64,000 nucleotides of DNA from Mucilaginibacter tolerans (GCF_030519375.1 NZ_JAUMKB010000006.1:62001-126000), one strand, 5' to 3'. Positions 34,825-43,810 are shown, counted from the stretch's first letter. A program made the numbers and translations. The notes: generated by a model not told the origin, from the letters alone.

Positions 34825-34864
34825 TTGCATTTGGCGGCGCATTTATATCTTTGAAGATATAAAT
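34825..34864 (+). promoter_or_regulatory. Promoter with overlapping 24-bp palindrome before the sulfurtransferase gene
   Basis: TTG (34825-34827) and the exact -7 match TATCTTTG (34846-34853) are 18 nt apart. The -7 lies inside a near-perfect palindrome with arms ATTTATATCTT (34841-34851) and AAGATATAAAT (34854-34864) and a 2-nt centre, ending 9 bp before the ATG. A dimeric repressor bound here would cover the promoter. Confidence 0.6.
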
Positions 34865-34873
34865 ACAGATACC

Positions 34874-35710
34874 ATGTCGCCATTAATTGAGATTGAAGAA
34901 CTAAGGTCTGAAAAAGGCCCTATCATACTTATCGACGCTCGTGCCGGGGCTGATGCCCGTCAGCGTTATGATGCAGGTCACCTGGAAGGCGCACAATTTG
35001 CCGACCTTGATAAAGATCTCGCCCTCCTGCCACAAGACGCCGCCAACGGCGGACGCCACCCTTTGCCTCCTATTGAAAACTTTGCTAAAAAATTAGGCGG
35101 GTGGGGAATAACACCCGATAGCCATGTTGTAGTTTATGACGATAAAGCTGCTGCTTTTGGCGGTGCGAGGCTTTGGTGGATGCTGCGTGCCATTGGCCAT
35201 AAAAAAGTGCAGGTATTGAATGGTGGTTTAAAAGCGGCTGTTGATGCGGGCTTGCCTTTGAGCACCGAGCCTTATGCAATATCCGCTGTTGCTCCGTACC
35301 CGGTACCAGCAAATTTTGCGGGGACAGTAGATATCGAAGAAACCGGTAAGGCTGCAAAAGAGCGCCACAAAATGGTGATTGACGTGCGGGAAACACCGCG
35401 TTACCTGGGACAAATGGAACCTATCGACCTGATCGCGGGGCATATTCCGGGAGCGGAGAATTTGCCTTATACGCTTAACCTGGATGAGAAGGGAAAATAC
35501 AAGTCGCCGGAAGAATTAGAGGCCGCCTATACGAAATTATTGGGTGATGTTAAACCGGATGATGTGATCGTTCATTGTGGTTCGGGAGTTACTGCCTGTC
35601 ATACCTTATTGGGGATGGAGTATGCGGGCATCAAAGGCCCAAAAATGTATGTAGGCTCGTGGAGCGAGTGGTCGAGAAGGGATTTACCAATAGCGACTGA
35701 TCAAAAATAA
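34874..35710 (+). CDS. Thiosulfate/3-mercaptopyruvate sulfurtransferase (two rhodanese domains)
   Basis: A 278-aa cytoplasmic enzyme with a catalytically silent N-terminal rhodanese half ('IILIDARAGADARQRYDAGH') and an active C-terminal half, where C235 lies in the loop 'CGSGVTACH'. The CGSGVT loop is typical of mercaptopyruvate sulfurtransferases, which move sulfane sulfur to cyanide, thiols or thioredoxin. It is monocistronic, with the -7 element inside a palindrome. Confidence 0.9.
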   Translation: MSPLIEIEELRSEKGPIILIDARAGADARQRYDAGHLEGAQFADLDKDLALLPQDAANGGRHPLPPIENFAKKLGGWGITPDSHVVVYDDKAAAFGGARLWWMLRAIGHKKVQVLNGGLKAAVDAGLPLSTEPYAISAVAPYPVPANFAGTVDIEETGKAAKERHKMVIDVRETPRYLGQMEPIDLIAGHIPGAENLPYTLNLDEKGKYKSPEELEAAYTKLLGDVKPDDVIVHCGSGVTACHTLLGMEYAGIKGPKMYVGSWSEWSRRDLPIATDQK

Positions 35711-35755
35711 ATTAAACACCTGTAACTTTCTTACCCTTTTTTTGCTTGCAATAGA

Positions 35756-35852
35756 GAGGGTGGTCGAGCGAAGCAATGACCGGGTGAGTCGACTATACAA
35801 GCTGCATTGACACTGATTTACTCACCCCAACTACGCTGCGCTGGTCGACCCT
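35756..35852. repeat. Imperfect long inverted repeat in the sulfurtransferase-GNAT gap
   Basis: The 34-nt segments at 35756-35789 and 35819-35852 are inverted copies matching at 24 positions, with perfect ends GAGGGT/ACCCTC and GGGTGAGT/ACTCACCC. No ORF lies inside. The form is that of a miniature element or a dispersed intergenic hairpin. Confidence 0.6.
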
Positions 35853-35940
35853 CCCTTCCGTTAAACGGAAAAGAGGAAGAAGAAATCCGTTTTTCTTAGT
35901 TTAATGACATTGCAGATATGGCACAGATTTTTATAAAATA

Positions 35941-36417
35941 ATGGAGCAGATCATCACCCGTGCAGCAACACTTTCCGATCTTGACATCTTACTGGAGTTT
36001 GAGCAGGGAATAATTCGAACCGAGCGCCCGTTTGACCCAACCTTAAAGGATGGGCACATCAATTATTATGATATTGCGGCAATGATCGGAGCGCCCCATG
36101 TTGAAGTGGTGGTAGCCGAATTGGATTCGGAGGTCATCGGCAGCGGGTATGCGCGTATTGAGGATTCGAAGGTCTACGTAAAACATCCAAAGCACGCTTA
36201 TCTGGGCTTTATGTATGTAAAACCTGAATATCGGGGAAAAGGCGTGAACAAAAAGGTAATAGCCGCATTGCAGTACTGGGCAACGAAGCAGGGAATAACC
36301 GAATTCAGGCTGGATGTTTATGATGACAATCTGCCCGCGGTGAAGGCTTATGAAAAAATAGGTTTCAAAAAACATTTGATCGAAATGCGGATGGAACTGC
36401 CTGGCAACGATCAATAA
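35941..36417 (+). CDS. GNAT-family N-acetyltransferase
   Basis: A 158-aa acetyl-CoA-dependent transferase with the standard order: N-terminal 'ITRAATLSDLDILLEFEQGI', the strand 'VVVAELDSEVIGSGYARIED', the CoA-binding 'LGFMYVKPEYRGKGVNKKVI' (RGKG loop), and 'FRLDVYDDNLPAVKAYEKIG'. The acceptor is unknown. It is followed after 40 bp by the SRPBCC gene on the same strand. Confidence 0.85.
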   Translation: MEQIITRAATLSDLDILLEFEQGIIRTERPFDPTLKDGHINYYDIAAMIGAPHVEVVVAELDSEVIGSGYARIEDSKVYVKHPKHAYLGFMYVKPEYRGKGVNKKVIAALQYWATKQGITEFRLDVYDDNLPAVKAYEKIGFKKHLIEMRMELPGNDQ

Positions 36418-36457
36418 CCTCAAAAACCATATTCCGCAAGATACCGTTAGTCCTATT

Positions 36458-36937
36458 GTGAAAAGCTATACCCTCAAATACGAAACTTTTATTCCAACCA
36501 CATTGGATCAGGCTTGGGATTTCTTCACTTCGCCACTAAATCTGGTGAAGATCACTCCGCCCGATATGAATTTTGTTGTCACCTCTGAGTATAATGATAA
36601 GGATAAAGTATACCCAGGAATGATCATTACTTATTTTGTTTCGCCATTGTTTGGAATAAAGCTGAGATGGATGACGGAGATCACTCACGTAAAAGAAAAA
36701 GAATATTTTGTAGACGAGCAGCGCTTTGGCCCCTATGCTTTATGGCATCATCAACATCATTTTAAACAGGTGGAAGGTGGGATAATGATGACAGATATCG
36801 TTAATTATGCCATTCCGTATGGATTTATTGGGCGAATAGCGAACAGCCTTTTTGTTAAGAAAAAACTTAAGAATGTGTTTAGTTTTCGGGAAGCGACGAT
36901 TGGGATTTTGTTTGGAGCAACATCAGCTTCTAAATAA
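36458..36937 (+). CDS. SRPBCC-fold ligand-binding protein
   Basis: A 159-aa protein starting at GTG, which gives the family-typical opening 'KSYTLKYETFIPTTLDQAWD'. 'FFTSPLNLVKITPPDMNFVV', 'YFVDEQRFGPYALWHHQHHF' and 'MTDIVNYAIPYGFIGRIANS' are hallmarks of the polyketide-cyclase-like SRPBCC subgroup often named 'cell division inhibitor' in databases. It probably binds a hydrophobic ligand; function unproven. It lies just after a GNAT gene, and a miniature repeat follows it. Confidence 0.8.
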   Translation: MKSYTLKYETFIPTTLDQAWDFFTSPLNLVKITPPDMNFVVTSEYNDKDKVYPGMIITYFVSPLFGIKLRWMTEITHVKEKEYFVDEQRFGPYALWHHQHHFKQVEGGIMMTDIVNYAIPYGFIGRIANSLFVKKKLKNVFSFREATIGILFGATSASK

Positions 36938-36941
36938 CTTT

Positions 36942-37052
36942 GTCATTGCGAACGTAGTGCGGCAATCGCGAACAGTGCATGCCCCCTATGCATTTTCGCC
37001 CTGTATAGTATACGATTGCTTCTTCAGCGCTTAGGCCGTTCATCGCAATGAC
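36942..37052. repeat. MITE-like 111-bp element with 10-bp terminal inverted repeats
   Basis: GTCATTGCGA (36942-36951) and TCGCAATGAC (37043-37052) are perfect terminal inverted repeats; inner words GGCAATCG and CGATTGC also pair. There is no coding capacity. The 'GTCATTGCGA...GCAATC' ends match a repeat type I know to be common in intergenic DNA of many bacteria. Confidence 0.65.
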
Positions 37053-37072
37053 ACAACGGACAATCTTCGGAA

Positions 37073-39202
37073 TTAATGACAATACTTCTTCAACGCATCT
37101 GCAGCAGCTTTTGAACCGAGCTGCAGGGCTTTATTCATATCAGCACAAGCTCCGGTATTATCTCTGCCAACTTTTGCCAGTCCGCGGTTAAGGTATGGCG
37201 ATGGGTCCTGTGGGTCTAAAGCAATGGCGGAGTCGTAATCCTTTATAGCTCCGGAGGCATCTTTCAAGTTGAATTTCGCCTGTCCCCGCAGATTGAAAAA
37301 GTCTTCATTTTTAGGGTCGATACGCATAACTTCGCCGAAATCAGCATTGGCGCGTTCGGCATCGTTCAGGTAGCTTTCGGCAAGCCCGCGATAGGCGAAA
37401 ACTTTGGTATTGGTGACGTCAATATATAACGCGCTGTTATAGTCATCAATTGCGCCTTCATAGTTCTTAAGGGCCACACGTACATTCCCGCGTACAAAAT
37501 AAGCCTCGCCATCTTCCTCCTTACTGATTTTTATAGCCTGGTTAATATCTTTCAGCGCACCGTCATAGTCTCCCCTGGCCAGTTTGGCATTTCCGCGATT
37601 ATAATAAGCCGAACCAGAGGCAGTATCCAAACGCATAGCTGTATCATAATCGGCAATCGCCTCATTAATGTTACCCAGGTTCTGTTTAGCTACGCCACGT
37701 TCTACATAAAAATCGGCGTTTTTGGGATGGGTTTTGATCAATTTGTCATATAGGTCCAGAGCCTCTTTGTAAAACTTAGCGTCGATCAGAATTTTACCCA
37801 ATTCCACATATAAACGTTGGAATCTTGAGTTGAGCCCGATCATTTCTTTCGTATCCGCCAAAGCGCCTTTCCTGTCGCCAAGTTTTATCCTGCCCTTAAT
37901 TCGTCGCAGGTAATATTCAGCATTTGATGCGCCGAGCTCTATCATTTTGTTATAATCAGCCATCGCAGCATTATAATCCTTAAGCGAGTATTTCATATCG
38001 CCGCGAATGGCATAGGCATAGTCATTTTTCGGAGCTACTTCAACCGCCTTATTCAGGTCGGTCATGGCACCGGTTGTGTCGTGCTGTGCTGCCTTTGCCC
38101 GTGCAAGCGTGATGTAGGCATAACTGTTTTTAGAGTCTAACTCTATTGCTTTATTTGCATCATCGGTTGCTCCTGTATATTCTTTTAAGCCCAACCTGGC
38201 GTCGGCACGACTTTGGAACGCATCCGAGTTTTTAGGGTCGAGCTCGATAGCTTTATCAAATTCGGTGATGGCCTCCCTTTTCCGGTTCATATTGCTTTTT
38301 ACCAGGCCATCATAAATGTATAACTCAGCATTGTTGGGGTCTTTCTTTATCTGATTACCGAAATAATCCAGTGCTTCTTGTTCGTTGTCATCGTTAGCCA
38401 ATGCATTTGCCAGGTACTTATATACGTTTGGCATTTTCGAATCCATTTCGATGGTCTTCTTATAATCAGCAATGGCAGCTTTATAATTACCAAGATTACC
38501 CTCTGCATTGCCCCGATAAAACACCGCATGTGCATTTTTAGGATCAAGACTGAGTGATGTGTTGTAATCTTCAATCGCACCTTTAAAATCCCCTATATTA
38601 CCTTTTGAATTGGCGCGGTAATAGATCAGTTCTGCATTTTTCGGATCAACCTTTGCCGCCTTATCATAATCAAGAATAGCCTCTTTATCCTGGTGTAAAT
38701 TGGCTTTGGCAACTCCGCGGTATTCATATAACTGAGGGTCATTCGGGGCGATTTCCATTGCTTTGGTAAAGTCTTCCACTGCACCGCTATAATCACCCAG
38801 GTTAGATTTGGCATTAGCACGATAATGGTACATATCCGCATTTCGCGAACTCATGGAGATTGCCTTATCAAAATCAGCAATGGCGCCTTTGTACTCTTTT
38901 ATCGCATTTTTTGCGTTAGCGCGATAGAACCAAGCGTCGGTGTTGTTTGGGTCGATCTCTATAGTTTTGGTATAGTCTGCAATGGCAGCACTATTATCAT
39001 CAATATTTCCTTCGGCGTTGCCACGATAAAAATAGGCCTTTGACGCCCTGTCATTTAACTGAACGGCTTTGGTAAAGTCGGCAATAGCACCTTTGTAATC
39101 TTTATGATTGCTTTTCTCGTTACCTGATTGTATAAACTTATCAGCCGTTTGCGCCAAACAGTAAAAAGGTAAAAGAAATAATATGATGAGTAACCTGGTC
39201 AT
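37073..39202 (-). CDS. Exported protein of about 20 tandem TPR repeats
   Basis: A 709-aa protein with a signal peptide 'LLIILFLLPFYCLAQ' (~4-18) followed by TPR units of 34 residues almost to the end, each with the pattern 'YxxRGxAKxNLGDYxGAIxDYxKAIELDPxN'. There is no catalytic domain. The periplasmic superhelix should bind or scaffold other proteins or a polymer. It begins 16 bp after an outer-membrane barrel gene in a unit with an esterase and acyltransferase. TPR + barrel pairs form exporters of several exopolysaccharides (AlgK/AlgE, BcsC, PgaA), so that role is possible here but not shown. Confidence 0.85.
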   Translation of the reverse strand: MTRLLIILFLLPFYCLAQTADKFIQSGNEKSNHKDYKGAIADFTKAVQLNDRASKAYFYRGNAEGNIDDNSAAIADYTKTIEIDPNNTDAWFYRANAKNAIKEYKGAIADFDKAISMSSRNADMYHYRANAKSNLGDYSGAVEDFTKAMEIAPNDPQLYEYRGVAKANLHQDKEAILDYDKAAKVDPKNAELIYYRANSKGNIGDFKGAIEDYNTSLSLDPKNAHAVFYRGNAEGNLGNYKAAIADYKKTIEMDSKMPNVYKYLANALANDDNEQEALDYFGNQIKKDPNNAELYIYDGLVKSNMNRKREAITEFDKAIELDPKNSDAFQSRADARLGLKEYTGATDDANKAIELDSKNSYAYITLARAKAAQHDTTGAMTDLNKAVEVAPKNDYAYAIRGDMKYSLKDYNAAMADYNKMIELGASNAEYYLRRIKGRIKLGDRKGALADTKEMIGLNSRFQRLYVELGKILIDAKFYKEALDLYDKLIKTHPKNADFYVERGVAKQNLGNINEAIADYDTAMRLDTASGSAYYNRGNAKLARGDYDGALKDINQAIKISKEEDGEAYFVRGNVRVALKNYEGAIDDYNSALYIDVTNTKVFAYRGLAESYLNDAERANADFGEVMRIDPKNEDFFNLRGQAKFNLKDASGAIKDYDSAIALDPQDPSPYLNRGLAKVGRDNTGACADMNKALQLGSKAAADALKKYCH

Positions 39203-39218
39203 TGTTAATGTTTATGTC

Positions 39219-40070
39219 TTAAAACGGCCTCAGAACCAGCGAAACCGTGCCACTTGCACCGTCGCCCGTATTGCGTCCGTTTATAAATTTACCTCCGGTT
39301 AAAAATATAGAGAATTCCCTGCTAAATGAATGTCCATAGCTAAGTGAAACCTGATTGAATGAAAAATCTTTGTTGGCGTACTGGATATACGAAAACTTCT
39401 TGTTAGTACTGGTTGAATAAAATCCGCCCAGCGAAACTGAAATCTGATTCTTGAATTGTTTATCCAGATTCAAACCAAATGTGCCGCTATATCTATCCTG
39501 GAATGGGCCAGTACTACCGATATATTGCCTGAAACCATTTTCAAGCGAAAAGTATCCAGTGGTTCCCAGCATCTTCATACTTCCTGAAAACATTAGTTTC
39601 AACTCACCACCGGTTAACCCATAGCCTAAGCTTGGATTATTTACATATAAGGGCGTAATAACTGTACCTTGAACCATAAAATAAAAGCGGTAGTCGATGT
39701 TTGCTGCATACCAGCGTATACCGGTCTCCAGATCGGCCAACCCGGATGCTGAAGCTTTGTAACCGGTTTGCTCAAAGGTGTTGGTTACATATGGAAGCTG
39801 GGCGACTATCGTAAAACGTCTGCTCAAGCCATATTCAGCATATAACTGGTAAGTAACAGACGAGAAATGACCATTGTTAGGGAAAGAAGCCAGATGCCCA
39901 ACCGAATCCCATGCCTTATTCGCATAAAAATAACTTATCGATGGCGATAGCAGCAAACTATGCGGCCTTACCGGGAAACCACCAGCGTAACTGTTGTTGC
40001 GTAATGCTCCAATCAACATAAATGCGATCAACAGCGGCTTCAATTGTATCTGTGTAAATTTCTTTGTCAT
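39219..40070 (-). CDS. Outer-membrane beta-barrel protein of unknown function
   Basis: A 283-aa exported protein with signal 'LLIAFMLIGALRNNSYAGG' (~13-31) and roughly 12 alternating amphipathic strands, for example 'HFSSVTYQLYAEYGLSRRFT', 'DIDYRFYFMVQGTVITPLY' type segments and 'QISVSLGGFYSTSTNKKFSY'. It ends 'TVSLVLRPF' with a terminal Phe, the barrel-assembly signal. I recognise no named family. It starts 3 bp after the AXE1-type esterase stop and precedes the TPR gene, so it is surely cotranscribed with both. Confidence 0.7.
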   Translation of the reverse strand: MTKKFTQIQLKPLLIAFMLIGALRNNSYAGGFPVRPHSLLLSPSISYFYANKAWDSVGHLASFPNNGHFSSVTYQLYAEYGLSRRFTIVAQLPYVTNTFEQTGYKASASGLADLETGIRWYAANIDYRFYFMVQGTVITPLYVNNPSLGYGLTGGELKLMFSGSMKMLGTTGYFSLENGFRQYIGSTGPFQDRYSGTFGLNLDKQFKNQISVSLGGFYSTSTNKKFSYIQYANKDFSFNQVSLSYGHSFSREFSIFLTGGKFINGRNTGDGASGTVSLVLRPF

Positions 40071-40073
40071 ATT

Positions 40074-41384
40074 TTAAAATAATGCAAAGGCGTCGCGCAT
40101 CCACCTGCCTTCTAATTCTTTGTACTTCGGACTGATTTCGTGTGACAAATCCTTAAAGATCATTATGCGTTTCCTGCCGGGGATTAGGTTATACGTTGCA
40201 AACTCGTTATTTGGCGGTGCAAACGGGTCGAGCAAACCGATACCCATTATAAAAGGGCATTTCACATTTACCGCGAAGTTTCTGCCGTCAAAATAATCAA
40301 GATTGTGTAATACTTTTTCCAAGGTCAGCCCAGGCTGTGTTGCGGCATATTTTTTAAAGCTGGTGATGGGCCAGTCAACCTCACCTACCAGTCCCCGTAT
40401 ATCGCACAAGATTGGATTTTGAGCCGATGATAGGCTTACACGGCTATCCACTCCAGCAAGAGCTATAGCCAGGTAGCCACCCATACTACCACCAGTTGCC
40501 AGGATATTATCGTGCCTCAAATTTGGCTGACTATAGATAAAATCAACGCAGCGAACGCAATCCATTATCACGCCACGCATAACGTATTTCTCTCTGTTTT
40601 CAATGCGATATGTGAGAAACTCATCACGACGAGTATCTATCTCACCGCGACTGGTGCCCTGCCCCCGTGTGTTAAGAGTAATGATCGCCAGGTCCTGATC
40701 CATACCAACCATTGGTGCCAAATCGACCTGGTACCCGGGCAGGCCTAATAGTACCGCAAATTTCCGGCTCTTATTTTTTGTCTTCGGTATTGTCAGGTAG
40801 CCTTTAATCAGGTAGTTATCCAGCGAGCGCATCTGTATCTCAAATACCTCGCGGTTCTCGGTATTCATTTTTGGCAATGGAGTAACTTTAAAATCAGGCT
40901 TTACTTTGGCAAGTTCATCTTTTGTTTTTTGCCAGAACTCATCAAAATCAGCAGGGCGTGAGTAAACAGATTGAATTTCTTTTGCCCTGATACCGAAAGC
41001 GCGACGGGTGGTATCATCATAATCACTTACGTTGATCATGAAATTGATCTTGTAAAAGCCGGTTTGTAGGTCGGGGATACTGAAATCATAGCTTTCAGAA
41101 CTATTTCTGCCAATCTTCACATTGATCTTTTTCGAAGTTACCTTTTCGCCTTTTTCGGTAGTCACCAGATACGAGACCGAACCGGTCTGCTCATTGTCCA
41201 ATGTGTTTTTTACAGAAAAGGTGAACGACGCTGTTCCACTAAAAAGACCATCGCCATCGTGAATTTTGACTTCGGTGCTTACCTCACCACCCACCCGGAA
41301 TTTTACTCCGCTGGCAACTGCCTTATTAAAGGCAAGCAGGGAAAGCAATCCGCAAATGATAACTAAAAATCTACCTTTTTTCAC
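40074..41384 (-). CDS. AXE1-type acetyl esterase, exported, with N-terminal beta domain
   Basis: The 436-aa protein has a signal peptide 'FLVIICGLLSLLAFNKAVAS', a beta-sandwich of ~100 residues, and an acetyl xylan esterase (AXE1) alpha/beta hydrolase domain: 'RPADFDEFWQKTKDELAKVK', 'TLNTRGQGTSRGE', the nucleophile Ser in 'ATGGSMGGYLA', Asp in 'GLLDPFAPP' and His in 'LSHEIS'. It should remove acetyl groups from sugars or polysaccharides. GTG at 41384 is preferred to a TTG two codons earlier. It sits directly downstream of an O-acyltransferase gene, an adding/removing pair. Confidence 0.82.
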   Translation of the reverse strand: MKKGRFLVIICGLLSLLAFNKAVASGVKFRVGGEVSTEVKIHDGDGLFSGTASFTFSVKNTLDNEQTGSVSYLVTTEKGEKVTSKKINVKIGRNSSESYDFSIPDLQTGFYKINFMINVSDYDDTTRRAFGIRAKEIQSVYSRPADFDEFWQKTKDELAKVKPDFKVTPLPKMNTENREVFEIQMRSLDNYLIKGYLTIPKTKNKSRKFAVLLGLPGYQVDLAPMVGMDQDLAIITLNTRGQGTSRGEIDTRRDEFLTYRIENREKYVMRGVIMDCVRCVDFIYSQPNLRHDNILATGGSMGGYLAIALAGVDSRVSLSSAQNPILCDIRGLVGEVDWPITSFKKYAATQPGLTLEKVLHNLDYFDGRNFAVNVKCPFIMGIGLLDPFAPPNNEFATYNLIPGRKRIMIFKDLSHEISPKYKELEGRWMRDAFALF

Positions 41385-41434
41385 TGTCAATATTTTTATT
41401 CCTAAGAAAGTATTTAAAAATAAAGTATATATTA

Positions 41435-42637
41435 TTATACCGTTGGTTTATTTATAAGAAAATTTGATTTTCGTATGTAGTGGTTCAAAGGTTCTTCAAT
41501 AAACTTAAATAATAGTACTGAAATACAGTTTAATACGATAAAAGCATACAACAGGTTTAAACTATCGTTTTCAAATGGCGAATGCCAGTCTACGGCCCAT
41601 TGATCGTATAATGCAAACACCTGGTCGTTAAGCCAATTAAAAGTATGATGTATCATGCTATACATATATCCCAGGTGCACCAGGTAAAATATGTATGAGC
41701 TTTTACCCAGCAGCTCAACAAAAGGGTTTGCCAAGACTTTTTTAAGATTGCTGCCTTCGGTGATCAATCCGTAAAAAAACATCGCGATAAATACCGGCAG
41801 CACATAATTGTTGGTGATAATACCAAGCGGATTGTGCAAACCAGCAGACCAGCCCATTGGAATAGTGTATCTTGACATCGCTGCTATGCAGGCAAAAATC
41901 CCTGCAAAACCCAGGTAAGTAAATCTGATATTGTTGGTGCGCTCCACCCCGTGCTGGCGAACAAATAATGCCAGTTTGATACCCACAAAAAACTCGAAGC
42001 AACGGCCAAAATAAGTATACAGCGTCATGAAGGTGAAGTTGCCAAAGAACCCATACCAATCTACATTACGGAATATAAGCACCATCAAAAAGCCGAAACC
42101 GGTAACGGAAAGTATTTGCAGGTAGAACTTGTTATATTTTTTAATGATAAAGAATGCAATAGGCGCCGAAAAGTAAAAGCATTCCTCAACCGTAAGTGAC
42201 CATCCCGGCCCGATACCTGTAAAATTCAAGTCGTAGAAAAAGCCGCGCACAAAAGTGATGTGCATAAAGAACAAGCCGATTGCACTCGGGAATTTACCCA
42301 CAATTGCGGGCTCACGGGTAAAGAAATAGTATATGAATGCGCCTCCTGTCAGCAAAAAATACATCGGATAAATACGTGCCACACGGTTTTTAAGGTATTG
42401 TTTGAACCAATCACCGGTGAGGTGAAAATTATCAAAATACCGGAAAGCGATCAGGAAACCCGAAAGCACAAAGAAGATGGTTACCCCGATATGAAACTCG
42501 TTAAAAAAACGCTGAAATGCGTGCGGCATACCGCCATCAAAAATATACGCGTAATGCGAAATAAAAACAAGGTAGGCAGCTAGTGCACGTACGCCCGTTA
42601 AGGCCGGAATATAATTTTTCAGGTCGATGCGCGGCAA
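41435..42637 (-). CDS. Acyltransferase family 3 (OafA-like) membrane protein
   Basis: A 400-aa protein with about ten membrane helices, the motif 'ALTGVRALAAYLVFISHY' (His is the usual catalytic candidate) at residues ~12-29, 'RVARIYPMYFL' and 'PGWSLTVEECFYF'. Members transfer acetyl or other acyl groups to sugars at the membrane. The start codon is TTG: a stop lies three codons upstream and the family's N-terminus begins right after it. First gene of the unit with the AXE1-type esterase (44-50 bp gap), barrel and TPR genes. Confidence 0.85.
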   Translation of the reverse strand: MPRIDLKNYIPALTGVRALAAYLVFISHYAYIFDGGMPHAFQRFFNEFHIGVTIFFVLSGFLIAFRYFDNFHLTGDWFKQYLKNRVARIYPMYFLLTGGAFIYYFFTREPAIVGKFPSAIGLFFMHITFVRGFFYDLNFTGIGPGWSLTVEECFYFSAPIAFFIIKKYNKFYLQILSVTGFGFLMVLIFRNVDWYGFFGNFTFMTLYTYFGRCFEFFVGIKLALFVRQHGVERTNNIRFTYLGFAGIFACIAAMSRYTIPMGWSAGLHNPLGIITNNYVLPVFIAMFFYGLITEGSNLKKVLANPFVELLGKSSYIFYLVHLGYMYSMIHHTFNWLNDQVFALYDQWAVDWHSPFENDSLNLLYAFIVLNCISVLLFKFIEEPLNHYIRKSNFLINKPTV

Positions 42638-42714
42638 AACTTTTTATTTGTTTTTAACGGGGCTTTTGGCCCCAAAGTTTTGATAACATGCTAAAATAAA
42701 GCATTATTATTGAA

Positions 42715-43659
42715 TTATATAAAGGCCGAGCCTTGTATAATACCGCGATCGGAAATGGTTTTATCGATATAGTGCTGAATCTCAGACTTCTTCAATCCCC
42801 AATTGGGCGCAATTAATAATTCCATATCTGAGAGGCCGAACAACCGTTGTATCACCACTTCCGGGCGGACAAGCGGCAATAATTCGCATAAGAAATCGGT
42901 ATATTCCGGCAAACTGAACAGTTTGAAAGGCTCCCGTTTATACTTTACCCCCATTACCGAGCCTTCAACAATGTGCAGGTGATGGAACTTAACAAATTTG
43001 ATCTGCGGGTGGCGGTTGATCTCATCTGCGTATTTTAGCATCATCTCCTTAGTTTCCCATGGGAAACCAAATATGGTATGCACGCAAACATCAAGCGGAC
43101 TGTTCTCAACCAACTTCAAGGCATTCATTAAATCCTCATGTGTGCAGCCCCGGTTGATCTGGGAAAGTGTGTCATTATAAATAGACTCCATACCCATTTC
43201 CAAATCCACATCAAAGCGGTCGGTATAGCTTTCGAGCAGGGCAATTTTTTCGGCATCTATACAATCAGGGCGGGTCCCGACAGATAATCCTACAATATCT
43301 TCTGTATGATAGCTCAGGGCCTCATCATACAACATCTTCAGGTAGTGAGCCGGAGCATAGGTATTGGTATTCGGTTGAAAGTAGATGATGAATTTATCAG
43401 CCTTATTGCCTTTGCGGGCCCGCTCAACGCCCTGTATTACCTGCTCGCGGACCGAGGGATTATTACGGGATACCGAAGGTGTAAACGAATCGACGTTACA
43501 ATAAGTACAGCCACCATAGCCTTTTGAGCCATCGCGATTAGGGCAAGTGAAACCACCGTCAACAATTACTTTGAACACTCGCTGCCCTTTGTATTTTTCG
43601 CGCAGCCACGCACCATAGTTGTTGTATCCCTTTATTCCCTGCTGTAATGCTGATTCCAC
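42715..43659 (-). CDS. YhcC-type radical SAM protein (TIGR01212)
   Basis: A 314-aa enzyme with the widely spaced 4Fe-4S cysteines C39, C51 and C54 in 'GFTCPNRDGSKGYGGCTYC', then 'IIYFQPNTNTYAP', 'VGLSVGTRPDCI', 'DLEMGMESIYNDTL' and 'CVHTIFGFPWETKEM', all typical of TIGR01212. The reaction is uncharacterised; it is related to tRNA- or heme-type radical SAM groups. The start codon is GTG. It is monocistronic, and three copies of a GATTaCACCGA word sit just upstream. Confidence 0.85.
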   Translation of the reverse strand: MESALQQGIKGYNNYGAWLREKYKGQRVFKVIVDGGFTCPNRDGSKGYGGCTYCNVDSFTPSVSRNNPSVREQVIQGVERARKGNKADKFIIYFQPNTNTYAPAHYLKMLYDEALSYHTEDIVGLSVGTRPDCIDAEKIALLESYTDRFDVDLEMGMESIYNDTLSQINRGCTHEDLMNALKLVENSPLDVCVHTIFGFPWETKEMMLKYADEINRHPQIKFVKFHHLHIVEGSVMGVKYKREPFKLFSLPEYTDFLCELLPLVRPEVVIQRLFGLSDMELLIAPNWGLKKSEIQHYIDKTISDRGIIQGSAFI

Positions 43660-43667
43660 TGTACTTT

Positions 43668-43731
43668 GATTACACCGATGTGCTTATGATTTCACCGATT
43701 GGGCAAAGATACAATTTTGGGATTACACCGA
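43668..43731. repeat. Three direct copies of GATTACACCGA-type word
   Basis: GATTACACCGA at 43668-43678 and 43721-43731 and GATTTCACCGA at 43688-43698 lie in 64 bp upstream of the YhcC-type gene. They are direct, not inverted, copies. Confidence 0.55.
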
Positions 43732-43810
43732 ACGCTGCTTGATTGCAAGGATCGCACACTTAAGTAGTTTTACTTACGGTTGATACGCAAAAAATACCGT
43801 TAAAAAACGA

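Noticed and set aside
37073..39202. Repeated DNA that might be a CRISPR-like array
   Set aside because: The periodicity is ~102 bp in frame and encodes TPR units in one open protein; there are no constant repeats with unique spacers.
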